In this document: positions 40,275 through 48,683 of the stretch, in pieces
How positions within the stretch are numbered: the first letter of the stretch is position 1
How the letters are laid out: every line of letters starts with the position of its first letter
NCBI RefSeq assembly: GCF_013267355.1
Contig: NZ_CP053985.1
Span: 7,021,907 to 7,085,906, forward strand
Source: Achromobacter pestifer
GTDB lineage: Bacteria; Pseudomonadota; Gammaproteobacteria; Burkholderiales; Burkholderiaceae_B
Reading direction: 5' to 3'
Length of the DNA stretch: 64,000 bases
The notes under the pieces: model-generated
Databases searched by the model: none
What the model was told of the DNA's origin: nothing
What the model saw: the letters and a program-made list of their open reading frames with translations, nothing else
Translations under genes and position numbers: made by a program

Positions 40275-41411
40275 ATGGATTTTTCTTTCAACGATCTGCA
40301 GCGCATGCTGCATGAAAGCGCCGAAACCTACGCCCGCGACCACGGCGATTTCGAACGTCGGCGCCGCCTCATGGCCAGCGCCGCCGGCTACGCGCAGGAA
40401 GACTGGAAGCTGATGGCCGACCTGGGCTGGCTGGCGTTGCTGCTGCCGGAGGAATTAGGCGGCGTGGGCGGCGGACCGGTCGAAACCATGATCATCATGG
40501 AAGCGCTGGGCAAGGCGCTGGCGGGCGAGCCCTACCTGTCGACCGCGGTACTTGGCGCCGGATGCCTGCTGCGGCACGGTACGCCCGCGCAGCGCGACGC
40601 CTGCCTGGGCCCGCTGGCGCTCGGCGACTACCGGATGGCGCTCGCGCATCGCGAACAGGACTCCCACGAGAACCGTCATGCCGTGGCCCTGCGGGCGCGG
40701 CGGGATGGCGCAGGCTATGTATTGGACGGCGCCAAGCAGACTGTGTTCGACGCGCCCGGCGCGCAGGCTTTCATGGTCTCGGCGCGTACGGACGGCGCGT
40801 CGTGCGCGCGCGACGGCATCACCATGTTCCTGGTCCCGGCCACTGCCGCCGGTCTCACGCAGCGGCCATTCCGCAGGTTGGACGGCGGCCGCGCCTCGCA
40901 TCTCGCATTCGAGGGCGTGCGCGTGGACGACGGCGCAGTGCTGGGCCGCCGGGACGATGGCGCAGCGGTGCTGGACGATCTGTACGCGCACGCGATCGGC
41001 GCGCTTTGCGGCGAAGCCCTGGGCGCGATGCAGGCGATGCACGACGCCGCGCTCGATTATCTGAAAGTCCGGCGACAGTTCGGCCGTCCCATCGGAACGT
41101 TCCAGGCGTTGCAACATCGGCAGGTGGACATGTACACGGCGCTCGAAGAAGCGCGGTCGTTGACCCTGGCCGCCAACATGGCGCTGGCCGAATCCATGCC
41201 GGAAGCGGAGCGGCTGCTTTCCATGGCCAAGGCCCAGGTAGGCAAGTCCGCCCGCATCGTCGGGCAAGGCGCCATCCAGCTGCATGGCGGCATCGGCATG
41301 ACCGAAGAGCTGCAGGTCGGCGCGCACTTCAAACGGACAACCGTGATCGAAGCCATGTTCGGCTCGCGCCAGCACCATCTGGCGCGCCTGATTCAGGACC
41401 GGCAGGCATAG
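40275..41411 (+). CDS. Acyl-CoA dehydrogenase, second (small) subunit type
   Basis: A 378-residue acyl-CoA dehydrogenase-like protein: DFSFNDLQRMLHESAETYARDHG start, LGWLALLLPEELGGVGGGPVETMIIMEALG, a glycine-poor middle domain, and C-terminal RRQFGRPIGTFQALQHRQVDMYTALEEARSL with GAIQLHGGIGMTEELQVGAHFKR. GGAG is six bases before ATG. The middle FAD region is less conserved than in the preceding gene, consistent with a role as partner subunit. It ends the CoA part of the operon; 93 bases follow before the transporter gene. Confidence 0.84.
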   Translation: MDFSFNDLQRMLHESAETYARDHGDFERRRRLMASAAGYAQEDWKLMADLGWLALLLPEELGGVGGGPVETMIIMEALGKALAGEPYLSTAVLGAGCLLRHGTPAQRDACLGPLALGDYRMALAHREQDSHENRHAVALRARRDGAGYVLDGAKQTVFDAPGAQAFMVSARTDGASCARDGITMFLVPATAAGLTQRPFRRLDGGRASHLAFEGVRVDDGAVLGRRDDGAAVLDDLYAHAIGALCGEALGAMQAMHDAALDYLKVRRQFGRPIGTFQALQHRQVDMYTALEEARSLTLAANMALAESMPEAERLLSMAKAQVGKSARIVGQGAIQLHGGIGMTEELQVGAHFKRTTVIEAMFGSRQHHLARLIQDRQA

Positions 41412-41504
41412 CAGCAAGACACAACCGCAGGGCCGAGGGGCAGCGGTTCATTTTTACGTTTTTTCAGAGCGTGCTCCAAGCGCGCATGATTCCAGGGGAA
41501 AGAA

Positions 41505-42845
41505 ATGAAAGACATCACGATCAATCCCGGAGCCGGGGTTCCGCCCGGCCGTCCGGCGCATCAGGCCACGGCGCACGAGCGCAGCGGCCGCAAGGCAGTG
41601 ATTGCCGCGTCGGCCGGCAATGCCCTCGAATGGTATGACTTCACCGTCTATGCCCTGTTCGCGGTCTATATCGGGCAGAACTTCTTCCATAACGCCGATC
41701 CCACCGTGCAATTGATGGCTTCGTTCCTGGCCTTCGGCCTGGGCTTCGTGGTGCGGCCCCTGGGCGCGCTGGTGCTGGGTTCCTATGGCGACCGCGCCGG
41801 ACGCAAGGCAGCGTTGACCTTGACCATCATGCTGATGGCCGTGGGCACGCTGCTGATCGCCGCGGCGCCGCCCTATGCCGCGATCGGCGTGGGCGCCCCC
41901 CTATTGATCGTGTGCGGCCGCGTGCTGCAAGGTTTCTCGGCCGGCGGCGAGGTCGGTGGCGCCACCGCCTTCCTGGTCGAGCATGCGCCGGAAGGCAAGC
42001 GCGGTCAGTATGCCTCGTGGCTGCAGGCCAGCATGGGCATTTCCAACCTGCTGGGCGCACTGGTCGCTACCCTGGTCACCACGCTGCTGACCGAACAGCA
42101 GGTCGGAGAATGGGGTTGGCGCGTGCCGTTCATCATCGGCCTTGCGATCGCGCCTGTCGGCCTGTGGATGCGCCGTGCGCTGGACGAAACGCCGCATTTC
42201 CGCGAAGAACAGGCGCGCCAGGCGCGTCAGGGCGACCATGTCAAGGCGCCGCTGCTGTCGGTCCTGCGGGACTATCCCAAGGAGCTGCTGACCGGCCTGT
42301 GCATGTCGGTGCTCTGGGCCGTCGGCCCCTACGCGCTGATCATTTTCATGCCCATCTATGTGCAGAAATCGCTGGGGTTCTCCAGTTCACAGGCCTTCAC
42401 GGCAGCGCTCGTGGGCAATCTGTTCCTGATCGGGGGTTGCGTGTTCTCCGGCACGCTGTCGGACCGTTACGGTCGCCGCACCGTGCTGCGCGCAGCGGCG
42501 CTGATCCTGCTGCTCGCGGTCTACCCGCTGATGATGTGGCTGAAGGCATCGCACACCCTGGGCACGCTCATCGTGGTGCAGTCGCTGTTCTGCCTGATGG
42601 TGGCCATGTACGTGGGCGTGGCCCCGGCGGCGCTGTCCGAAGTGTTTCCCACCGCCGTGCGCTCTTCGGGCATGTCCCTGTCGTACAACACGGCAGTCAC
42701 GGTCCTGGGCGGATTCGCCCCCGTCATTCTTACCTGGATCACCTACACCACGGGCGTGGCGTTCGCGCCCGCACTGTACGTCATGGGAGCCAGCGTGGTC
42801 GCGCTGATTGCATTGACCGTTCTGCCGCAGGGCCGCCATGTTTAA
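41505..42845 (+). CDS. MHS-family MFS transporter (ProP/KgtP-like)
   Basis: A 446-residue metabolite:H+ symporter with 12 predicted helices. Landmarks: SAGNALEWYDFTVYALFAVYIG, FGLGFVVRPLGALVLGSYGDRAGRK (the MFS loop 2-3 motif), GFSAGGEVGGATAFLVEHAP and WGWRVPFIIGLAIAPVGLWMRRALDETP. GGGGAAAG precedes the ATG. MHS members import organic acids and betaines. Because the predicted ergothionase is exported, the transported compound may be thiourocanate; direct import of ergothioneine, itself a betaine, is the other option. It overlaps the next gene by eight bases. Confidence 0.87.
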   Translation: MKDITINPGAGVPPGRPAHQATAHERSGRKAVIAASAGNALEWYDFTVYALFAVYIGQNFFHNADPTVQLMASFLAFGLGFVVRPLGALVLGSYGDRAGRKAALTLTIMLMAVGTLLIAAAPPYAAIGVGAPLLIVCGRVLQGFSAGGEVGGATAFLVEHAPEGKRGQYASWLQASMGISNLLGALVATLVTTLLTEQQVGEWGWRVPFIIGLAIAPVGLWMRRALDETPHFREEQARQARQGDHVKAPLLSVLRDYPKELLTGLCMSVLWAVGPYALIIFMPIYVQKSLGFSSSQAFTAALVGNLFLIGGCVFSGTLSDRYGRRTVLRAAALILLLAVYPLMMWLKASHTLGTLIVVQSLFCLMVAMYVGVAPAALSEVFPTAVRSSGMSLSYNTAVTVLGGFAPVILTWITYTTGVAFAPALYVMGASVVALIALTVLPQGRHV

Positions 42846-43929
42846 GGTATCCAAGACACTGGCCGCGGCCGCGGCGCTCGCGCTGGCCGGCTTTTGCTCG
42901 ACGCCGCTGGCGGCGGAATCGCCGCGGACCACCGAGCTGGTTCTGCTGGGCGTGGCCGGCGGCCCGACCTGGTATGGCGCCGAGTCGCCGCACGGGATTT
43001 CTTCGGCAGTGCTGGTGGACGGACGGGCCTACATCGTCGACCTGGGCTCTGGCGCTTACCGCCAGTTGCGCCGCGCCGGCGTCAAACCCGGCGCCGAACA
43101 AGCCGTGTTCCTGACCCACCTGCACACCGACCACATCATCGATCTGGCGAACCTGCTGATGTACGACCCGAGCGCCCGCCGCCGCGCCAAGGCGTCCATG
43201 CAGATATACGGCCCCGGACGGCGCGGCGTCCTGCCGCCGCTCGCGCCCGGCATGAAGGACGACCCGGTGATCCACGCGGAAAATCCTTCCGCCGGCACGC
43301 GCGATCTGGTCGAGTCGGTCATCGCCGGCATGTCGGCCGATCTGAACATACGGGTGCGCAGCGAAGGCGTGCCGGATATCCGGCAGTTCTTCCAGGCTCA
43401 TGACATCGAGGTTCCGGCCGGCGTGGTCAAGGATCCGAACACCGAACCGGCTCCGCCGATGGATCCGTTTCCCGTCTGGCAGGATGAGCGTGTCAAGGTC
43501 AGCGCCATCCTGGTGCCGCACGGTCTGGTGTACCCCAACTTCGCCTACCGCTTCGACACCGCGGCAGGCTCCGTGGTGTTCTCGGGCGATACGGCGGTCA
43601 GCGAAAACCTGATCAAGCTGGCCCACGGCGCCGACATCCTGGTGCACGAGGCGATCGACCCGGCCTGGGTCGACCACATCGTCGGCGCCAAGCCCTGGGA
43701 CGCCCGCCAACAAGCGTTGGCCAAGCAACTGCTGGAGGCCCACACCACGCCGCAGCAAGTGGGCGAAGTCGCCACCCGCGCCGGCGTCAAGACGCTTGTG
43801 CTGTCACATCTGGTGCCGGGTGACGCGCCTGCGGAGCATTGGCTGCAGGCGCGCCAGACCTTCCGCGGACCCGTCGTGTTGGGACAGGACCTGCTGCGCC
43901 TGCCCCTGGGCGCGCAGCGCCAACCCTAG
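42838..43929 (+). CDS. Exported metallo-beta-lactamase-fold hydrolase
   Basis: A 363-residue protein with a signal peptide (SKTLAAAAALALAGFCSTPLAAE, cleavage about residue 26). The MBL fold follows, with the metal motif LTHLHTDHIID (HxHxDH, about residues 97-102), the SGDTAVSENL aspartate, the HEAIDP stretch and the final histidine in VLSHLVPGD. This is the arylsulfatase/RNase Z-like arrangement. Its start lies inside the transporter gene end (eight-base overlap), so it belongs to the same operon. A periplasmic hydrolytic step on a sulfur-containing or ester substrate is possible; nothing in the known ergothioneine pathway requires it. Confidence 0.82.
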   Translation: MFKVSKTLAAAAALALAGFCSTPLAAESPRTTELVLLGVAGGPTWYGAESPHGISSAVLVDGRAYIVDLGSGAYRQLRRAGVKPGAEQAVFLTHLHTDHIIDLANLLMYDPSARRRAKASMQIYGPGRRGVLPPLAPGMKDDPVIHAENPSAGTRDLVESVIAGMSADLNIRVRSEGVPDIRQFFQAHDIEVPAGVVKDPNTEPAPPMDPFPVWQDERVKVSAILVPHGLVYPNFAYRFDTAAGSVVFSGDTAVSENLIKLAHGADILVHEAIDPAWVDHIVGAKPWDARQQALAKQLLEAHTTPQQVGEVATRAGVKTLVLSHLVPGDAPAEHWLQARQTFRGPVVLGQDLLRLPLGAQRQP

Positions 43930-44027
43930 CCGCCCCGCACGCTTTCCTGCTCCGCCCCGACACCGCGGGCCGCTTGGCGGTCCGCGGCGCCGCCGCGCCC
44001 GTTTCTTTCCCCAAGCCAGGAGTCGCA

Positions 44028-45764
44028 ATGTCCATGCAGCACTCGCCGTCCTCCCCTGCCCGGCCGTATCGGGCAGCCATCCGCCGATCCACTGGCATCG
44101 CCGCGCTGCTGGGCGTATTGCTCGCGCCCATGGCAGCCGTCGCGGCCGCCTGCGCGCCCATCGTTCTGGACGGCCAGTCGCTTACCCTGGCGCAGATCGA
44201 ATCCGTGGCCAGGCAAGGCTGCGGCGTGACGCTGGCCGATGAGGCCATGCGGCGCGCGCAACGCTCCTACGACCTGCTGCTGGCCTACGCGCGCCTGGAC
44301 CGCCCCGTATACGGACTGAACCGGGGGGTCGGGTTGAACAAGGATCAGACCATTTTCAAAGGAGGAGAAATTTCGCCCGAGGTGCGCAGATTGTCGGAGC
44401 AGTTCAACCGCAACCTGCTGCGTTCGCACAGCGCGGCCTACGGCGCCGAGGCGCCTCGGGAGCTCACTCGGGCGGCCATGCTCATCCGGCTGAACACCGC
44501 GCTGTTCGGCGGCTCCGGATTGCAGCCTGCCGTGCTGCGCCAGTACGCCGAGTTTCTCAATCGCGGCATCACCCCAGTGATGTTCGGCGAAGGCTCGGTC
44601 GGCGAAGCCGACATCACGATACTTCCGCAGATCGGGTTGGCGATGATGGGCGAAGGCCAGGCCTATTACCGCGGCCAGCGCTTGCCCGCGGCGCAGGCGT
44701 TGCGCCAGGCTGGCCTCGACCCGGTGCAGCCCTTCGGCAAGGACGCCTTGGCCATCGTCAGTTCCAACGCCTACGGCGCCGCCGTCGCGTCGCTGGCGGC
44801 GCTGGATGCCGCCAGGTTGCTTGCCCTGGCCGACACCGTCGCCGCACTGTCGCTCGAAGGGCTGAACGGCAACCTGGCGCCGGTACTGTCCGCATCGCAG
44901 GCCCAACGCCCCTACGAGGGGCAAGCGAGTACGGCCGGACACATCAGAACCCTATTGCGTGGCAGCTCCCTGTGGCAGCAGGACCCGCAGCGCGCGCTGC
45001 AGGATCCATTGAGCTTTCGCACAGTGAGCCAGGCCCACGGCGCGGCGCGAGACATGTTGGATCTGCTGCAGCGGCAACTGCTGCTGCAGATCAACAGTTC
45101 CGACGACAACCCCACCGTGGCGCTGGATGCCCAGCCCGGCGAGCATGCCGAAGCTTACGAATTGCAGTTCTACGTCACGGAAGGCCCGGTTCGAGGCGCC
45201 GTGCTGCCCAACGCCGGTTTCGATCCCAGCGCCTGGGCACTGCCTTTGCAGGGCATGGGCGTAGCCTTGTCCCAGGTAGCGCAATTGTCTGCCCAGCGCA
45301 CGCTGCGGCTGACCGACACCGCATTCACGGGCCTCCCCCGGTTTCTCAGCCCGGGCAACGGTGCCATCGGCTATGGCCCGATTCAGAAAACGGTGTCGTC
45401 GCTTGCGGCAGAGGTAAGAATGCTGGCGTTGCCGATGGTGACCGACGTGCAGCCCCAGGCTGGAAATATCGAAGACGTGGGAACCAACGCGCCAGCCACG
45501 GGCCGCAGGCTGGCCGCCCAGATCGACCGGTTGACGATGCTGCTGGCGGTGGAACTGATGCACGCCGCCCAGGCCGTGGACCTGCGCGTGGCCCAGCGTC
45601 CCGATTTCATGGTCGGAGCGGGGACCAGCGCCCTCAAGCGCGAGTTCCGCAAGCAGGTCCCCTACATGGCCGAAGATCGGCGCAACGATGAAGACATCGT
45701 CCGCGCCGTTGATTTCCTCGTGCGGCACCGCCAAGCGTTGGCAGGGGCTGGCGCGGCGCCCTGA
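44028..45764 (+). CDS. Exported aromatic amino-acid lyase-fold protein lacking MIO, candidate ergothionase
   Basis: A 578-residue HAL/PAL-fold protein with an N-terminal signal peptide (about 40 residues, ending AAVAAAC). The catalytic tyrosine region reads VYGLNRGVGLN (Y95). At the place where ammonia lyases carry GSVGASGD, which forms the MIO cofactor, this protein has G189-S-V-G-E193-A-D195, so no MIO can form. Other family parts are kept: MGEGQAYYRG, INSSDDNPTV and the SALKREF end. Ergothionases eliminate trimethylamine from ergothioneine, are HAL relatives and use a different activation mode, which fits. AGGAG six bases upstream sets ATG 44028. It is the last gene of the plus-strand run and would produce thiourocanate in the periplasm. 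Confidence 0.75.
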   Translation: MSMQHSPSSPARPYRAAIRRSTGIAALLGVLLAPMAAVAAACAPIVLDGQSLTLAQIESVARQGCGVTLADEAMRRAQRSYDLLLAYARLDRPVYGLNRGVGLNKDQTIFKGGEISPEVRRLSEQFNRNLLRSHSAAYGAEAPRELTRAAMLIRLNTALFGGSGLQPAVLRQYAEFLNRGITPVMFGEGSVGEADITILPQIGLAMMGEGQAYYRGQRLPAAQALRQAGLDPVQPFGKDALAIVSSNAYGAAVASLAALDAARLLALADTVAALSLEGLNGNLAPVLSASQAQRPYEGQASTAGHIRTLLRGSSLWQQDPQRALQDPLSFRTVSQAHGAARDMLDLLQRQLLLQINSSDDNPTVALDAQPGEHAEAYELQFYVTEGPVRGAVLPNAGFDPSAWALPLQGMGVALSQVAQLSAQRTLRLTDTAFTGLPRFLSPGNGAIGYGPIQKTVSSLAAEVRMLALPMVTDVQPQAGNIEDVGTNAPATGRRLAAQIDRLTMLLAVELMHAAQAVDLRVAQRPDFMVGAGTSALKREFRKQVPYMAEDRRNDEDIVRAVDFLVRHRQALAGAGAAP

Positions 45765-45782
45765 CCCCTGCCGCGCTTGTAC

Positions 45783-45808
45783 GCCGTGGCCGCCTAGGCG
45801 GCCACGGC
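45783..45808. terminator. Perfect 26-bp palindrome between converging genes
   Basis: GCCGTGGCCGCC (45783-45794), centre TA, and its exact complement (45797-45808). The central CTAG carries the stop codon of the converging isomerase gene. A bidirectional terminator is likely, and the design repeats that at 24609-24630. Confidence 0.68.
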
Positions 45809-46387
45809 CTCCTCCAGCATCTCCAGCCGGTCCTGGCCCCAGAATACCTCGCCCCGGTACACATAGGCGGGCGATCCGAACACCCCGGCTGCGACCGCGT
45901 CGTTGGTGTTGCGGCGGTAGACGGCCTCGATGCCGGGCTCGGCCGCCGCGGCCAGCAGGGCTGGGGCGTCCAGCCCCTGCTGCTCCACGATGGCGCGCAA
46001 GGTGGCTGCGTCCGAGATGTCCTGCTCGTCGCACCATTCGGCTTTCAGGATGGCCTTGTACAACGCCGCCACCGGCAGGCCGGCGTGGTCCGCCGCGATG
46101 ACGATGCGCGAGGCCAGGCTGGCATCCGGGCACATGTAGGCCGGCTGCGGATTGACGTGGGTGTCCAGCTTGCGGCACCAGCGCGCCAGTTCCGCCACCC
46201 GGTAGGCCTGGCGTTCGGGCGAACGCAGGCCCAGCAGGATGCCGCCGGTGCGGGCGTAGACCTCCGGCAGGTCCACCGGCAGGTAGCGGATTTCCGCCTG
46301 TTGGCGCGCCGCCAGCGCCTCCAGCCTGTCGGCGCCCAGGTAGGCCCAGTCGGAATTCATCCAGAAGTAGTAGTCGATGGTCTTCAT
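45794..46387 (-). CDS. DsbA-fold 2-hydroxychromene-2-carboxylate isomerase-like protein
   Basis: A 197-residue thioredoxin-fold protein of the HCCA isomerase/GST-kappa group: IDYYFWMNSDWAYLGADRLEALA (the usual FDFxSPYAYL region, where serine-proline is replaced by asparagine-serine), and GVFGSPAYVYRGEVFWGQDRLEMLEEAV at the end. Such enzymes use glutathione to isomerise aromatic ring-cleavage products or conjugate small molecules. Its start overlaps the stop of the transporter gene in an ATGA. In one operon with a class II aldolase-fold enzyme, a role in breakdown of an unsaturated acid is likely but unproven. Confidence 0.84.
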   Translation of the reverse strand: MKTIDYYFWMNSDWAYLGADRLEALAARQQAEIRYLPVDLPEVYARTGGILLGLRSPERQAYRVAELARWCRKLDTHVNPQPAYMCPDASLASRIVIAADHAGLPVAALYKAILKAEWCDEQDISDAATLRAIVEQQGLDAPALLAAAAEPGIEAVYRRNTNDAVAAGVFGSPAYVYRGEVFWGQDRLEMLEEAVAA

Positions 46388-47724
46388 GGCGTCCTCAAGT
46401 TGGCGCTAGCGGGCACCCGCAGGGCGCTGGCCATGGCGGACTCGCTGCGCATCAGCCAGGCGCTGAACAAGGCGATCACCCCCAGGATGCTCAAGTACCA
46501 CACCACGTACTGAGGATCGCCCCCGCCCTTGGCCAGCAGCCAGGTCGCCACGATGGGCGCCAGGCCGCCGCCGATGGCGCCGGACACCTGCACCGCTAGC
46601 GAAATGCCGGTGTAGCGCACTTCGGCCGGAAACTGGCTGGAGAACAGGGTGCCTTCCGGCCCGTACAGGCAAGCGTAGACCAGACCCACCGCCAGGCATA
46701 CCGCCAGGATGATCAGGCCGGTGTCGCGGGTACCCAGCAGGTGGAAAAAGACCGGCGCGCAGGCCAGGATGCCCAGGGTGCCAACCATGAACACCCATTT
46801 GTGGCCGATCTTGTCGCCCAGCATGCCGAACAGCGGCATGGTGATCAACGCGACGGCCGCGCCCCATATGGTGGCGTCCAGCATGACAGAGCGTGCAATG
46901 CCCAGAGTGCCCGTGGCGTAGGCCAGCGAAAAGGTCACCACGGTGTAGAACCAGGTCACTTCCGCCAGCCTCGCGCCCACCACCACCAGCAGCGCGCGGC
47001 GATGGTGCTTCAATACCTCGGCCACCGGCACCTCGACCTTGGCGCCCTTCTCCTTCATCTGCTCGAAATCGGGCGACTCGGCCACCTTGACCCGGATGAA
47101 CCAGCCCACCAGCAGCAGGACCACGCTGGCCAGGAACGGCAGGCGCCAGCCCCAGGCCAGCATGTCGGCCTCGGGCAAGCTGGCGACCGCGCCCATTGCC
47201 AGCGACGACAGGATCAGGCCCGGCGCCACGCCGGCTTGCGGCAGGCTGCCGAAGAAGCCCTTCTTGCCCTCCGGCGCGTGCTCCACCGCCATCAGCACCG
47301 CTCCGCCCCATTCGCCGCCCACCGCGATCCCTTGCAGGAAGCGCATCAGCACCAGCAGCACGGCGGCCCAGTAGCCGATCTGCTCATACGACGGGATCAG
47401 CCCGATCAGGATGGTGGGCACGCCCATCAGCAACAACGTGATCAGCAGCATGGATTTGCGGCCGATCTTGTCGCCGTAATGGCCGAATATCACGCCGCCC
47501 AGCGGCCGCGCGAAGAAGCCCACGGAATAGGTGGCGAAAGCCGCCAGCGTGCCCGTCAGCGGGTCGAAGGCAGGAAAGAAGATCTTGTTGAAAATCAGCG
47601 CGGCAGCAGTGCCATAAAGGAAAAAGTCGTACCACTCGATCGTGGTCCCCATCATGCTGGCCAGTCCGGCCGTCACGTAATCGCGGCGCGAACGCGCAGC
47701 CGCAGGCTTGGTCGTCATCATCAT
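46384..47724 (-). CDS. MHS-family MFS transporter
   Basis: A 446-residue MHS symporter with 12 helices. ASMMGTTIEWYDFFLYGTAAALIFN, SVGFFARPLGGVIFGHYGDKIGRK, GIAVGGEWGGAVLMAVEHAPEGKKG and WGWRLPFLASVVLLLVGWFIRVKVAESPDF are standard for the group. It lies 42 bases downstream of the class II aldolase gene and overlaps the isomerase start. It probably imports the organic acid used by this operon. It is not closely similar by eye to the other MHS protein at 41505. Confidence 0.88.
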   Translation of the reverse strand: MMMTTKPAAARSRRDYVTAGLASMMGTTIEWYDFFLYGTAAALIFNKIFFPAFDPLTGTLAAFATYSVGFFARPLGGVIFGHYGDKIGRKSMLLITLLLMGVPTILIGLIPSYEQIGYWAAVLLVLMRFLQGIAVGGEWGGAVLMAVEHAPEGKKGFFGSLPQAGVAPGLILSSLAMGAVASLPEADMLAWGWRLPFLASVVLLLVGWFIRVKVAESPDFEQMKEKGAKVEVPVAEVLKHHRRALLVVVGARLAEVTWFYTVVTFSLAYATGTLGIARSVMLDATIWGAAVALITMPLFGMLGDKIGHKWVFMVGTLGILACAPVFFHLLGTRDTGLIILAVCLAVGLVYACLYGPEGTLFSSQFPAEVRYTGISLAVQVSGAIGGGLAPIVATWLLAKGGGDPQYVVWYLSILGVIALFSAWLMRSESAMASALRVPASANLRTP

Positions 47725-47766
47725 GACTCCCCGAAAAAAGTGCTGGAGGAATGTAGCTGCGCGGTA

Positions 47767-48552
47767 TCAGGCGGCGGGCAGCGGCAAGGGCGGGATGCCA
47801 TGCGTCTGCCGTGCCCAGTAATTGAACGTCGCGTTGACGATCGAGGGCTTGAGCAGGTAATCGTGCGCCTCGCGCGCCAGTGCGTCGTCCACCGGCGTCA
47901 GCGGTCCGAAGGCCTGCGCGCGGATCTGCATGCGCGCCGCGCGTTCCAGGTACACCGACAGGTAGGTCGCCTCCTCGCAGGTAACGCCCGCCGTCAGGTA
48001 GCCGTGATGCGCCAGGATGATGGCGCGCTTCTTGCCCAGCGCGCCGGAGATGATCACGCCCTCCTGGTCCGCGATCGGCACGCCCGGCCATTCGCCCAGG
48101 AAGGCGCAGTCGTCGTGCAGCGGCGTCATGTCCATCTGCGAGATCACCAGCGGCTGGCGCGCCGCGGCCAGCGCCGAGGCCCAGGGCGAATGCGTGTGGA
48201 TGATGGACTGCACGTCGGGCCGCGCCTCGTACACCCACAGGTGAAAGCGCGTGGCCGGATTGGCCATGCCCTCGCCCGTCAGCGTATGCAGGTCGCGGTC
48301 CACTTCGATGAAGTCGGCCGGCGTGGCTTCGTCAAAGCCCAGGCCGAAGCGCAAGGTCCAGTACGCGCCGGGACGCTGCGAGCGCACGCTGATCTGCCCG
48401 GCCAGGCCGGCCTCCTGCTCGGTCATGGCCAGGATGCGACAGGCATAGGCCATGGTTTCCTGGATGCTGCGCGGCACGGCGTGCAGATGGCGCGCCATTT
48501 CCTGCGTGGCGCGGGTGTCGAAATAGGATTTCTCTCGTAATGCGGTGCTCAT
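47767..48552 (-). CDS. Class II aldolase/adducin-family protein
   Basis: A 261-residue member with complete family landmarks: GQISVRSQRPGAYW, metal-binding IIHTHSPWASALAAA (HTH pair) and LAHHGYLTAGVTCEEATYLSVYLERAARMQ (third histidine). ATG 48552 follows GGGGAAG. Unlike the class II protein at 16983, the HTH metal motif is intact, so aldol-type cleavage or related chemistry is likely. It is the first gene of a three-gene minus-strand operon, with a LysR gene upstream on the same strand. Confidence 0.86.
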   Translation of the reverse strand: MSTALREKSYFDTRATQEMARHLHAVPRSIQETMAYACRILAMTEQEAGLAGQISVRSQRPGAYWTLRFGLGFDEATPADFIEVDRDLHTLTGEGMANPATRFHLWVYEARPDVQSIIHTHSPWASALAAARQPLVISQMDMTPLHDDCAFLGEWPGVPIADQEGVIISGALGKKRAIILAHHGYLTAGVTCEEATYLSVYLERAARMQIRAQAFGPLTPVDDALAREAHDYLLKPSIVNATFNYWARQTHGIPPLPLPAA

Positions 48553-48683
48553 GTCTTCCCCTGTGTATTGCCCGCGCCATCGGCGCCACCGGACGCCGCG
48601 CGAGGTATGCACAGTATGGAAAACCCGCCGCGATACAGCCATGCAGCCAGGGTCATAGCTGCTATTCGAGCCTGCCGTGGCGG

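Noticed and set aside
31241..45764. Ordinary histidine utilisation (hut) operon
   Set aside because: No imidazolonepropionase or formimidoglutamase, the lyase lacks the MIO triad and is exported, and the urocanase loops are changed.
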